Source: DASSBR01 sp035688265 (GTDB lineage: Bacteria; Pseudomonadota; Gammaproteobacteria; Natronospirales; DASSBR01). From it: DNA of 64,000 bases. Location: NCBI GenBank assembly GCA_035688265.1, contig DASSNE010000034.1:32128-96127 (forward strand). The letters run 5' to 3'. The notes beneath the pieces are model-generated. The model was not told where the DNA came from. It saw nothing but the letters and a program-made list of their open reading frames with translations, and made no database searches. Made by a program: the position numbers and the translations under genes. Of the stretch, positions 50,900 through 59,259 are shown one piece after another (position 1 is the stretch's first letter; every line of letters begins with the position of its first letter).

Positions 50900-52774
50900 A
50901 TGGACCACACTTCACAGTACGACGTCATCATCGTCGGTGGCGGCCACGCCGGCACCGAGGCCGCGCTCGCGAGCGCCCGCGCCGGTGCGCGAACGCTGTT
51001 GGTGACGCACAGCATCGAGGCGCTGGGGCAAATGAGCTGCAACCCGGCGATCGGCGGTATCGGCAAGGGCCACCTGGCGCGCGAGATCGATGCCCTCGGC
51101 GGCGCGATGGCGCGCGCGACCGACCGCGCCGGCATCCAGTTCCGTCGGCTCAACGCCAGCAAGGGCCCGGCGGTGCGGGCCACGCGTGCGCAGGCTGACC
51201 GCACCTTATATAAAGCGGCGATTCGGTCGATCGTCGAAAACCAGCCGAACCTGACGCTGTTTCAGCAGGGCGTCGACGACCTGATCGTCGAGGGCGATCG
51301 CGTCGCCGGCGTCGTCACGCAAATGGGCCTCACGTTTCGTGCCCCGGCGGTCGTGCTGACGGTCGGCACGTTCCTTGGCGGGCGCATCCACATCGGCGAT
51401 GCGAACTACGGCGGCGGGCGCGCGGGCGATCCGGCCGCCAACCGGCTCGCGGCGCGGCTGCGCGAACTGCCGTTTCGGGTCGCGCGCCTGAAGACCGGCA
51501 CACCGCCGCGCATCGACGGACGCACGATCGACTACACCGGCCTCGCCACGCAGCCGGGCGACACGCCGACGCCGGTATTTTCGTTCATTGGCAGCGCCGA
51601 CGAACATCCGCGCCAGGTCGACTGCCACATCACCTATACCAATGAGCGCACGCACGATCTGATTCGCTTGGGGCTAGACCGCTCGCCGATGTTCACCGGC
51701 GCGATTGAAGGCACCGGCCCGCGCTACTGTCCGTCGGTCGAGGACAAGGTGGTGCGCTTTGCCGACAAGACCGCCCACCAGATTTTCATCGAGCCGGAAG
51801 GTCTCGACACCCACGAGGTGTATCCGAACGGCATCTCGACCAGTCTGCCGTTCGACGTGCAGTACGAATTCGTGCGCTCGATCAAGGGCTTCGAAAATGC
51901 GCACATCACCCGGCCGGGCTACGCGATCGAGTACGACTTTTTCGATCCGCGCGACCTGAAGCCGTCGCTGGAAACGAAGTTCATCGACGGCCTCTATTTC
52001 GCCGGGCAGATCAATGGCACGACGGGCTATGAGGAAGCTGCGGCGCAGGGGCTGGTCGCGGGCGTCAACGCCGCGCTCGCCGTCGCCGGCCGCGAGCCGT
52101 GGCAGCCGCGCCGCGACGAAGCCTACATCGGCGTGCTGATCGACGACCTGATCACGCGTGGCGCGTCGGAACCGTACCGCATGTTCACCAGCCGCGCCGA
52201 ATACCGACTTAGCCTGCGTGAGGACAACGCCGATTTGCGCCTGACGCCCAAGGGCCGCGAGTTGGGGCTGGTCGATGACGGCCGCTGGCAGCGCTTTGAA
52301 GCCAAGCGCGAGGCGATCGAGCGCGAACAGGCGCGGCTGCGTGATCTTTGGGTGCGGCCGGGTGATGCGGCCGAAGCTGTGCTCGGCCGGCCGCTCGCCC
52401 AGGAGAGTCGCGCGCTCGATCTGCTGGCGCGCCCCGATGTGCGTTATGCCGAACTGATGCAGGCGGGCCTGGGCCCGGCGGTCGCCGACGCCGCGGTTGC
52501 AGAACAAATTGAGATCCAGGCGCGCTACGCCGGCTACATCGACCGTCAGCGCGCCGAGGTCGAGACCAATCGCCGCCACGAGAACACGCCGCTGCCGGCC
52601 GACTTCGACTATGCGTTCGTCAACGGCCTGTCATCCGAAGTGCGCCAGAAGCTCGAACGCGTGCGCCCGGCGACGCTCGGCCAGGCGGCGCGCATCGATG
52701 GCATGACGCCGGCAGCCATTTCACTGCTGCGCATTTATCTCAAGAAACACGCGCACCTCAAAAAGACCGCCTGA
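50900..52774 (+). CDS. mnmG: tRNA uridine-5-carboxymethylaminomethyl modification enzyme MnmG
   Basis: 624 aa. FAD-binding partner of MnmE. N-terminal Rossmann motif DVIIVGGGHAGTEAALASAR, SCNPAIGGIGKGHL, LKTGTPPRIDG, the FAD/insertion motif FAGQINGTTGYEEAAAQG and the C-terminal helical domain ending DGMTPAAISLLRIYLKKH. The ATG lies directly against its only GGAGG sequence, a very short spacing; an in-frame TAA upstream excludes an earlier start. rsmG, its usual neighbour, is absent; instead the stop overlaps a metallo-beta-lactamase-fold gene. Confidence 0.97.
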   Translation: MDHTSQYDVIIVGGGHAGTEAALASARAGARTLLVTHSIEALGQMSCNPAIGGIGKGHLAREIDALGGAMARATDRAGIQFRRLNASKGPAVRATRAQADRTLYKAAIRSIVENQPNLTLFQQGVDDLIVEGDRVAGVVTQMGLTFRAPAVVLTVGTFLGGRIHIGDANYGGGRAGDPAANRLAARLRELPFRVARLKTGTPPRIDGRTIDYTGLATQPGDTPTPVFSFIGSADEHPRQVDCHITYTNERTHDLIRLGLDRSPMFTGAIEGTGPRYCPSVEDKVVRFADKTAHQIFIEPEGLDTHEVYPNGISTSLPFDVQYEFVRSIKGFENAHITRPGYAIEYDFFDPRDLKPSLETKFIDGLYFAGQINGTTGYEEAAAQGLVAGVNAALAVAGREPWQPRRDEAYIGVLIDDLITRGASEPYRMFTSRAEYRLSLREDNADLRLTPKGRELGLVDDGRWQRFEAKREAIEREQARLRDLWVRPGDAAEAVLGRPLAQESRALDLLARPDVRYAELMQAGLGPAVADAAVAEQIEIQARYAGYIDRQRAEVETNRRHENTPLPADFDYAFVNGLSSEVRQKLERVRPATLGQAARIDGMTPAAISLLRIYLKKHAHLKKTA

Positions 52775-53724
52775 TGAACCCGGACCTTTACACCGACTTC
52801 GATCACGGCATCACCGCGATCGACACCGGCTACCACAAGCCGCAGTTCGACGCGAGCCACCTGATCGTCCGCGACGGCCGCGCCGCCTTCGTCGATACCG
52901 GCACGTCGCTGTCGGTCGACCGGCTGCTCGACGGTCTGCAGCGCGCCAATGTCACTCCGGACGATGTCGAATACGTGTTCGTCACGCACGTGCATCTCGA
53001 TCACGCGGGCGGTGCCGGTCTGCTGATGCAGCACCTGCCCAACGCACGCTGCGTCGTTCATCCGCGCGGCGCCAAACACCTCGTCAGCCCGGACAAGCTG
53101 ATCGCCGGCACGATGGCGGTCTACGGCGAAGCCGAATTCCACAAGCTCTACGGCGACATCGTGCCGATCTCGGCAAGCCGCGTAGTCGAAAGCGCCGACG
53201 GCGCGTGCTTCAACTTCGGCGACACGACGTTCGAACTGATCGACACGCCCGGCCACGCGCTGCATCATTATTCAATCATCGACCGCGAGAGCCACAGCGT
53301 ATTCACCGGCGATACGTTCGGCGTCTCCTACCGCATCTTCGACACCGCCAACGGCGCGTTCGTGATGACCTCGACCACGCCGACGCATTTCGATCCCGAC
53401 CAGTTGCACGCGTCGATCGACCGGTTGATGAGCTACGAACCCGAAGCCGCGTTCCTGACGCACTACAGCCGCGTCACCGATCTGCGCCGCCTGGCGGCCG
53501 ATCTGCACCTGGGCATCGATCAGCACGTCGAGATTGCCCGCGCCTGCGCCGATGCCGACGACCGCATCGCCTGCATGAAAACGCGCATGCACGACTGGCT
53601 CGCCAAGCGCCTGGACGCACACGGCTGCGATCTGCCGGACGAGGTGCGCGACGACTGGCTGGCGATGGATATCGACCTGAACGCGCAGGGCCTCGCGGTC
53701 TGGCTGGACCGAACGGGCGGTTGA
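52774..53724 (+). CDS. Metallo-beta-lactamase-fold hydrolase
   Basis: 316 aa. The zinc-binding motif THVHLDHAGG lies at residues 71-80 (His72, His74, Asp76, His77), followed by the later ligands in DTPGHALHHYSI and FTGDTFGVSYRIF, and His in FLTHYSRV. There is no signal peptide, so it is cytosolic. The C-terminal 60 residues form a helical extension (GIDQHVEIARACADADDRI). Members include glyoxalase II-like and lactonase-like enzymes; the substrate is not determined. The ATG overlaps the mnmG stop and its own stop overlaps the next ATG. Confidence 0.88.
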   Translation: MNPDLYTDFDHGITAIDTGYHKPQFDASHLIVRDGRAAFVDTGTSLSVDRLLDGLQRANVTPDDVEYVFVTHVHLDHAGGAGLLMQHLPNARCVVHPRGAKHLVSPDKLIAGTMAVYGEAEFHKLYGDIVPISASRVVESADGACFNFGDTTFELIDTPGHALHHYSIIDRESHSVFTGDTFGVSYRIFDTANGAFVMTSTTPTHFDPDQLHASIDRLMSYEPEAAFLTHYSRVTDLRRLAADLHLGIDQHVEIARACADADDRIACMKTRMHDWLAKRLDAHGCDLPDEVRDDWLAMDIDLNAQGLAVWLDRTGG

Positions 53725-54242
53725 TGGAGCCGCTCGCCGCACTGCATCGCGAACTCGGCATCCCCGACGACTACGCGGCGACCCGCGGCTGGCCGCTGCA
53801 GCCGGAAGCGGACGAAGCGGAACTGGTATTGATCGGCGAAGACGTTTTCGGCCGCGAGCAACGGCTGATCCAGCCGGCCGCCGAAGCCTGGCGCGCGCTG
53901 CGCGAGGCCGCCGCGGCCGACGCCGTCACCCTGCAACCGGTCTCGGCTTTCCGCAGCATCGCCTACCAGGCCGAAGTCATCCGTCGCAAACTTGCCGCCG
54001 GCCGCAACATCGAAGCCCTTCTCCAGGTCAACGCGGCGCCCGGCTACAGCGAGCACCACACCGGCCGCGCTCTCGATATCGCCACGCCCGGCGCGACGCC
54101 GCTCGACGAGACGTTCGAAACCACGCCTGCATTCGACTGGCTCGCCCGCCACGCCGCCCGCTACGGCTTTCATCTCAGTTATCCGCGGGACAACCCGCTC
54201 AAAATGACCTACGAGCCGTGGCATTGGGCTTGGCGCGCGTGA
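53724..54242 (+). CDS. VanY/LAS-type D-alanyl-D-alanine carboxypeptidase-like protein
   Basis: 172 aa. The LAS metallopeptidase motif SEHHTGRALD (Ser109 to Asp118) and the later EPWHW (His167) give the His-Asp-His zinc site. SAFRSIAYQAEVIRRKLAAG is also typical. There is no obvious signal peptide from this start, so export is uncertain; the enzyme would otherwise act on cytosolic muropeptides. Coupled to the upstream gene through TGATG. Confidence 0.87.
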   Translation: MEPLAALHRELGIPDDYAATRGWPLQPEADEAELVLIGEDVFGREQRLIQPAAEAWRALREAAAADAVTLQPVSAFRSIAYQAEVIRRKLAAGRNIEALLQVNAAPGYSEHHTGRALDIATPGATPLDETFETTPAFDWLARHAARYGFHLSYPRDNPLKMTYEPWHWAWRA

Positions 54243-54302
54243 CGGTATCGTATAGTGTCGACTGAGGACTGACTGACGCGGCCCGGCCGCAAGCGCAAGG
54301 AC

Positions 54303-55025
54303 GTGACCCACTCTCTCTCGCAACGCCGCCTCGAAGGCGAGCTGATGGACGATCCGCTGCTCAGCGCGCGCGCGCACGACCGCGCGCTGCGCGGCCTGCA
54401 TCGCCTGAACGCGGTCAGCCGCACCGTCGCCACTGTCTGGCGCCCCGTTGCAGCGATCGCCCGCGCCAACCCCGACCGCACGCTGACGCTGCTCGATGTC
54501 GCCACCGGCGGCGGCGATCTGCCCATCGGCCTCAGCCAGCGGGCGCAGCAGCAGGGCCTTGCGCTCACGATCGAAGGCTGCGACATCAGTCAGAATGTCA
54601 TCAACTACGCGCATGCGGCGGCCATGCTCGCCAACGCGCCGGTGCGATTCTTCAAGGCGGACGCCCTCGCCGACGGGCTGTCGGCGCATTACGACATCAT
54701 CACGGCCAGCCTGTTCCTGCATCACCTCACCAACGCGCAGGTAATCTCCTTATTGCGCACGCTCGCTGCGAGCGCCGATCATGTCATCGTGAGCGACCTG
54801 ATTCGCAACCGGACGGGCTACTTTCTGGCATACGCCGGCACGCGGCTGCTGTCGCGCTCGCCGATCGTGCGTACCGACGGCCTGCGCTCGGTGCGCGCGG
54901 CGTTCACCATTTCCGAAGTACGCGAACTCGCCGCACAGGCGGGCCTGACCGACGCCCAATTCATGCGGCGCTGGCCCAGCCGCTTCCTGATGACCTGGCA
55001 CAGCGATGAACCCGCCGCCGGATGA
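54303..55025 (+). CDS. SAM-dependent methyltransferase of the type III PKS cluster
   Basis: 240 aa from a GTG at 54303. SAM-binding motif I TLLDVATGGGDLPIGLSQRA (about residues 61-80), motif II EGCDISQNVINYA, and the post-motif ITASLFLHHL. It overlaps the flavoprotein gene by 20 bp. The order methyltransferase, FAD oxidoreductase, type III PKS recurs in many bacteria, where such enzymes are thought to tailor a polyketide. The acceptor is unknown; the small size and the DLIRNRTGYFLAY region near the C-terminus resemble UbiE-like enzymes. Confidence 0.85.
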   Translation: MTHSLSQRRLEGELMDDPLLSARAHDRALRGLHRLNAVSRTVATVWRPVAAIARANPDRTLTLLDVATGGGDLPIGLSQRAQQQGLALTIEGCDISQNVINYAHAAAMLANAPVRFFKADALADGLSAHYDIITASLFLHHLTNAQVISLLRTLAASADHVIVSDLIRNRTGYFLAYAGTRLLSRSPIVRTDGLRSVRAAFTISEVRELAAQAGLTDAQFMRRWPSRFLMTWHSDEPAAG

Positions 55026-56157
55026 CCAGTGGGATGTCGCGATCGTCGGCGCGGGCGTCGCGGGTGCGGTGGCGGCGTTCCGGCTGGCGCGCCGTGGGCT
55101 CCGCGTGCTGCTCGCCGACAAGGCCGACTGGCCGCGCGACAAGGTCTGCGGCGGCTGCATCAATGCCGCCGCGCTGCACGCGCTCGCCGCACTGGGTCTG
55201 ACGGAACCGGCGAGCCTCGGCCAGCCGTATGCCGAAATGCGGCTGTCCGCGAACGGCCGCCAGGCGCGCGTGCCGTTGCCCGCCGGCCGCGCCATCAGCC
55301 GCCGGCGTCTGGACGCGGCGCTGGTCGAAGCGGCCACCGAGGCGGGCGCCGTCTTTTCCCCCGCGACACGCGTTGCGCCGCTGGAGGCGCGCGACGACAG
55401 CGCCGGCCGCCGGCTTGAGTTGCGGCGCGGCGCCGAACGTTGGCCGGTTCGAGCGAAAATCGTACTCGCCTGCGACGGCCTCAACAGCCGTTTGCTGCAG
55501 GAACCCGGCGAGATTCAGCCGGGCTCGCGCATCGGCGTCGGCGCCGTCATCGGCAACGCGCCGTCCGATTACCGGCCCGGGATCATCTATATGGCCTGCG
55601 GCGCGCACGGCTATGCCGGGCTGGTGCGCGTCGAGGATCGTCGGCTCGATGTCGCCGCGGCGCTCGACCCCGACTGGATCAAGCACATCGGCGGTCCGGC
55701 GGCGGCCGTTACGGCCACCCTGCGCTCGGCGGGCCTGCCGCTTTTCGACGCGCTGGCGTCCGCCCGCTGGCGCGGCACGCCACAACTGACGCGCCGCCAC
55801 GGCCGGTTGGGCGGGTACAGACTGCTCGCGCTCGGCGATGCCGCCGGCTACGTCGAACCGTTTACCGGCGAGGGGATGGCCTGGGCGATCGCGTCGGCCG
55901 CCGCGATCGAGCCGTTCGTGCTTGCCGCCGTCGCCGACTGGCGGAACGAGTTGGTCGAGGCATGGACCGTGCGGCACCGCGCCCTGATTCGCAATCGGCA
56001 GCGCGCCTGCCGCGGCATTGCCACTCTGCTGCGCCGCCCGCGACTGGTCGCCGGCGCGGTGCGCGTGGCGGCAGCCGCACCCGCCGTCGCCGCGCCGCTG
56101 ACGGCCTGGCTCAACCGCGATTTCAAGTACCCGCGGATGGGGGCTATCGAAACATGA
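55006..56157 (+). CDS. FAD-dependent oxidoreductase of the type III PKS cluster
   Basis: 383 aa. N-terminal FAD motif DVAIVGAGVAGAVAAFRLARRG, then DKVCGGCIN, typical of geranylgeranyl-reductase/p-hydroxybenzoate-hydroxylase-like flavoproteins, and the second FAD motif LLALGDAAGYVEPFTGEGMAWA. Probably a monooxygenase or reductase acting on the polyketide made by the downstream synthase. It ends 4 bp into the PKS gene. Confidence 0.88.
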   Translation: MNPPPDDQWDVAIVGAGVAGAVAAFRLARRGLRVLLADKADWPRDKVCGGCINAAALHALAALGLTEPASLGQPYAEMRLSANGRQARVPLPAGRAISRRRLDAALVEAATEAGAVFSPATRVAPLEARDDSAGRRLELRRGAERWPVRAKIVLACDGLNSRLLQEPGEIQPGSRIGVGAVIGNAPSDYRPGIIYMACGAHGYAGLVRVEDRRLDVAAALDPDWIKHIGGPAAAVTATLRSAGLPLFDALASARWRGTPQLTRRHGRLGGYRLLALGDAAGYVEPFTGEGMAWAIASAAAIEPFVLAAVADWRNELVEAWTVRHRALIRNRQRACRGIATLLRRPRLVAGAVRVAAAAPAVAAPLTAWLNRDFKYPRMGAIET

Positions 56158-57293
56158 CTGATCGCTACTCGATGGCCGAGCGCGTTCGCCTCCGACCACC
56201 CGCGCCGCACACCGACACGGCGCTGCTGGGCCTGGGCATCGCCGCGCCCGGGGCGACGCTGGACCAGGCCGCCGCTGCCGATTTTGCCGCGGCGCGCTGC
56301 TGCGACGACGAGCGGCAGACGAACTGGCTGCGCCGCATCTATCGCCAGAGCGGCGTGCATCGCCGCGCCAGCGTGCTGCTCGACGACAACGGCATCTCGG
56401 CGCTGGAGAAGTTTTATCCGCACGCCGGAGGCGATCCGCAGGGGCCGGGCACCGCCGAAAGGATGCAGCGCTACGCCGACACGGCCGGCGCACTCGGCGC
56501 CCGCGCCTGCCGCGCCGCGTTCGCCGAGGCCGCTATCGAGCGCAAGACGATCACGCATCTCGTCACCGTCTCCTGCACCGGCTTGATGTCGCCCGGTCTC
56601 GACGCGGAGCTGATCGAACGGCTAAGCCTGTCGGCCGATATCGGCCGCCTCAACCTCGGCTTCATGGGCTGTCACGGCGCGTTGAACGGGCTGCGCGCCG
56701 CGCAGGCGCTCGCCGCGACGATGCAGGGTGCCCGCGTGCTGCTGTGCTGCGTCGAACTGTGCAGCCTGCATTTCCAGTACGGCTGGGACATGCAGAAGAT
56801 CGTCGCCAACGCGCTGTTCGCCGACGGCGCCGGCGCGGCCATCATTGGCCCCGACACCGCCGGCCGCGACGGCTGGCGCCTCGCGGCCACGGCCAGCCGC
56901 ATCGCGCCGGACTCGGAAGACGCGATGAGCTGGCGGATCGGCGACCACGGCTTTGCAATGACCTTATCGCGCGATGTGCCCAAGTTGATTCGCGGCGCCT
57001 TGCACGACTGGCTGAGCGACTGGCTCGCCGGGCACGAGCTGACGGTCGCCGACATCGCCCACTGGGCGATTCATCCCGGCGGCCCGAAGATTATCGAAAC
57101 GGTGCTCGAATCGTTATCATTGCCGGCGGAAGCCGGGGCGGCGTCGCGGGCGGTGCTGGCGGAGCACGGCAACATGTCGTCGCCCACCGTGCTGTTCATC
57201 ATCGAGCGGCTGCGCGCCGAGCAGGCGAAACGCCCCTGCGTCGCGCTCGGTTTCGGCCCGGGCCTGGCGCTCGAATCCGCCTTATTCGTCTAA
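56154..57293 (+). CDS. Type III polyketide synthase (chalcone synthase-like)
   Basis: 379 aa from ATG 56154, overlapping the flavoprotein gene by 4 bp. The thiolase-fold catalytic triad is intact: Cys173 in GFMGCHGALNG, His307 in WAIHPGGPKII and Asn340 in EHGNMSSPTV. FGPGLALE near the C-terminus is the family motif. Such enzymes extend an acyl-CoA starter with malonyl-CoA to alkylpyrones, alkylresorcinols or similar products; the starter and product cannot be read from sequence. Last gene of a coupled three-gene cluster. Confidence 0.93.
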   Translation: MTDRYSMAERVRLRPPAPHTDTALLGLGIAAPGATLDQAAAADFAAARCCDDERQTNWLRRIYRQSGVHRRASVLLDDNGISALEKFYPHAGGDPQGPGTAERMQRYADTAGALGARACRAAFAEAAIERKTITHLVTVSCTGLMSPGLDAELIERLSLSADIGRLNLGFMGCHGALNGLRAAQALAATMQGARVLLCCVELCSLHFQYGWDMQKIVANALFADGAGAAIIGPDTAGRDGWRLAATASRIAPDSEDAMSWRIGDHGFAMTLSRDVPKLIRGALHDWLSDWLAGHELTVADIAHWAIHPGGPKIIETVLESLSLPAEAGAASRAVLAEHGNMSSPTVLFIIERLRAEQAKRPCVALGFGPGLALESALFV

Positions 57294-57312
57294 CTCCGGA
57301 ATCCTCTCACAA

Positions 57313-58308
57313 ATGAACAATAACCGCTTCACCGCCTACCGCATCCACGACAACGACGGCCAAATCACCGCCGGCTTCGAGCAACTGACCCTCGCCGACC
57401 TCGACCCGGGCGAGGTCGTCATCCGCGCGCACTATTCCAGCGTCAACTACAAGGACGCGCTCGCCGCGACCGGCGCCGGCAAGATCCTGCGCAAATCGCC
57501 GCTGGTCGGCGGCATCGACGTGGCGGGCGAAGTCATCGCCAGCGACGATGACCGTTTCAAGCAAGGCGATCCGGTGCTGGTCACCGGTTGCGGCATCGGC
57601 GAAGCCCACGACGGCGGCTACAGCGAGATCGTCCGGCTGAAAGCGGACTGGATCGTGCCGATCCCGGCGGGCCTCGACTACAAGGCCGCGATGAGCCTCG
57701 GCACCGCCGGCTTCACCGCCGCACTCGCGATTCACAAAATGGAAGCGAACGATCAGAGCCCCGACAAGGGCCCGATCGTCGTCACCGGCGCGACCGGCGG
57801 CGTCGGCAGCTTCGCGATCGACATGCTCGCCGGCCTCGGCTACGAAGTCGTCGCGCTGACCGGCAAGGCCGACGAGGCCGACTACCTCAAGCAGCTCGGC
57901 GCGCATGACATCCTGCTGCGCCGGGACGTCGATTACGGCAAGCGCCCGCTGGAAAAGACCCGCTGGGCCGGCGCGATCGACAACGTCGGCGGCGAAGCGC
58001 TCACCTGGCTCACGCGCACGGTCGGCTGGTGGGGCAACATTGCCTCGATCGGCAACGCCGCCAGCCCCGAACTCAACACCACCGTATTCCCGTTCATCCT
58101 GCGCGGCATCAACTTGCTGGGCGTCAACTCGATGGCCACGCCGATGGCGCTGCGCCGCGAGGTCTGGAACCGCCTCGCGAGCGACCTCAAACCGCGTCAT
58201 CTCGACGCGATCGCGACCCGCGAAATCCCGTTCAGGGAACTGCCGGACGTCTTTCAACCGCTGATCGACAACAAGAGCAAAGGACGGACGATCGTGCGCA
58301 TCAACTGA
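57313..58308 (+). CDS. acuI: Acrylyl-CoA reductase (AcuI/YhdH family)
   Basis: 331 aa zinc-free MDR-family NADPH oxidoreductase. SSVNYKDALAATG, PLVGGIDVAGEV, the dinucleotide-binding VVTGATGGVGSFAIDMLAGLGYEVVALTGK and the C-terminal PLIDNKSKGRTIVRIN define the YhdH/AcuI group. AcuI reduces acryloyl-CoA to propionyl-CoA in 3-hydroxypropionate and DMSP metabolism. Its place 58 bp upstream of prpB makes that role more likely here than a general quinone reductase, but family members are hard to tell apart. Confidence 0.85.
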   Translation: MNNNRFTAYRIHDNDGQITAGFEQLTLADLDPGEVVIRAHYSSVNYKDALAATGAGKILRKSPLVGGIDVAGEVIASDDDRFKQGDPVLVTGCGIGEAHDGGYSEIVRLKADWIVPIPAGLDYKAAMSLGTAGFTAALAIHKMEANDQSPDKGPIVVTGATGGVGSFAIDMLAGLGYEVVALTGKADEADYLKQLGAHDILLRRDVDYGKRPLEKTRWAGAIDNVGGEALTWLTRTVGWWGNIASIGNAASPELNTTVFPFILRGINLLGVNSMATPMALRREVWNRLASDLKPRHLDAIATREIPFRELPDVFQPLIDNKSKGRTIVRIN

Positions 58309-58334
58309 CGCCGGGGCCGGCGATCAGTTAAAAT
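58305..58334 (+). promoter_or_regulatory. Possible promoter for prpBCD
   Basis: CTGACG (58305-58310, 4/6) and TAAAAT (58329-58334, 5/6) are 18 bp apart, 32 bp before the prpB ATG. It would give prpBCD independent transcription from acuI. Confidence 0.4.
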
Positions 58335-58366
58335 AATCGGCTTTTCCGCATCACAAGAGGGTTTGC

Positions 58367-59245
58367 ATGTCCAATAGTGCCGGCGCGCGCCTGTGGGCGG
58401 CGCTCGAAGCCGAGCGGCCGCTGCAGGTGGTGGGCGCGATCACCGCCTACGCCGCCATGCTCGCGCGCGACGCGGGCTTTCGCGCGCTGTATCTGTCCGG
58501 CGGCGGCGTGGCGGCGAATTCACTGGGCATGCCGGACCTTGGCGTCAGCACGATGGACGACGTGCTGATCGACATCCGCCGCATCACCGACGCGGTCGAT
58601 CTGCCGCTGCTGGTCGATGCCGATGTCGGCTGGGGCGGCGCGTTCAATATCGCCCGCACCGTCAAGTCGTTCATCAAGGCCGGCGCAGCGGGCCTGCACA
58701 TCGAGGACCAGGTTGCCAACAAGCGCTGCGGCCACCGGCCCGGCAAGGCGATCGTGTCGAAAGACGAGATGGTCGACCGCGTCAAGGCCGCCGTGGACGC
58801 GCGCACCGACGACAGGTTCGTCATCATGGCGCGCACCGACGCGCTGGCGGTCGAAGGCATGGACGCGGCAATCGACCGCGCGGTCGCCTGCGTCGAAGCG
58901 GGCGCCGACATGATCTTCCCGGAAGCGATGACCGCGCTCGACCAGTACCGCGAATTCAAGGCGGCCGTGAAGGTGCCGATCCTCGCCAACATCACCGAGT
59001 TCGGCAAAACGCCGCTGTTCACGCGCGACGAACTGGGTGAAGCCGGCGTCGATATTCAACTGCTCTGCTGCGGCGCCTACCGCGCGATGAACAAGGCCGC
59101 GCTCAACTTCTACGAAACCGCGCGCCGCGAAGGCACGCAGAAGAACGTCATCGACGCGATGCAAACGCGCGAGGAGCTCTACGAGCACCTGAACTATTAC
59201 GAATACGAACGCAAACTCGACGAATTGTACGGTAAAGAAAAGTAA
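58367..59245 (+). CDS. prpB: Methylisocitrate lyase
   Basis: 292 aa. It cleaves 2-methylisocitrate to pyruvate and succinate, the last step of the methylcitrate cycle. The isocitrate-lyase superfamily catalytic motif is KRCGH (Cys121) in VANKRCGHRPGK, preceded by GAAGLHIEDQ. LVDADVGWGG and MARTDALAVEGMDAAIDRA are the PrpB-type segments. An AGAGGG site precedes the ATG. prpC follows after 14 bp. Confidence 0.96.
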   Translation: MSNSAGARLWAALEAERPLQVVGAITAYAAMLARDAGFRALYLSGGGVAANSLGMPDLGVSTMDDVLIDIRRITDAVDLPLLVDADVGWGGAFNIARTVKSFIKAGAAGLHIEDQVANKRCGHRPGKAIVSKDEMVDRVKAAVDARTDDRFVIMARTDALAVEGMDAAIDRAVACVEAGADMIFPEAMTALDQYREFKAAVKVPILANITEFGKTPLFTRDELGEAGVDIQLLCCGAYRAMNKAALNFYETARREGTQKNVIDAMQTREELYEHLNYYEYERKLDELYGKEK

Positions 59246-59259
59246 ACGGAGGCAGAACA

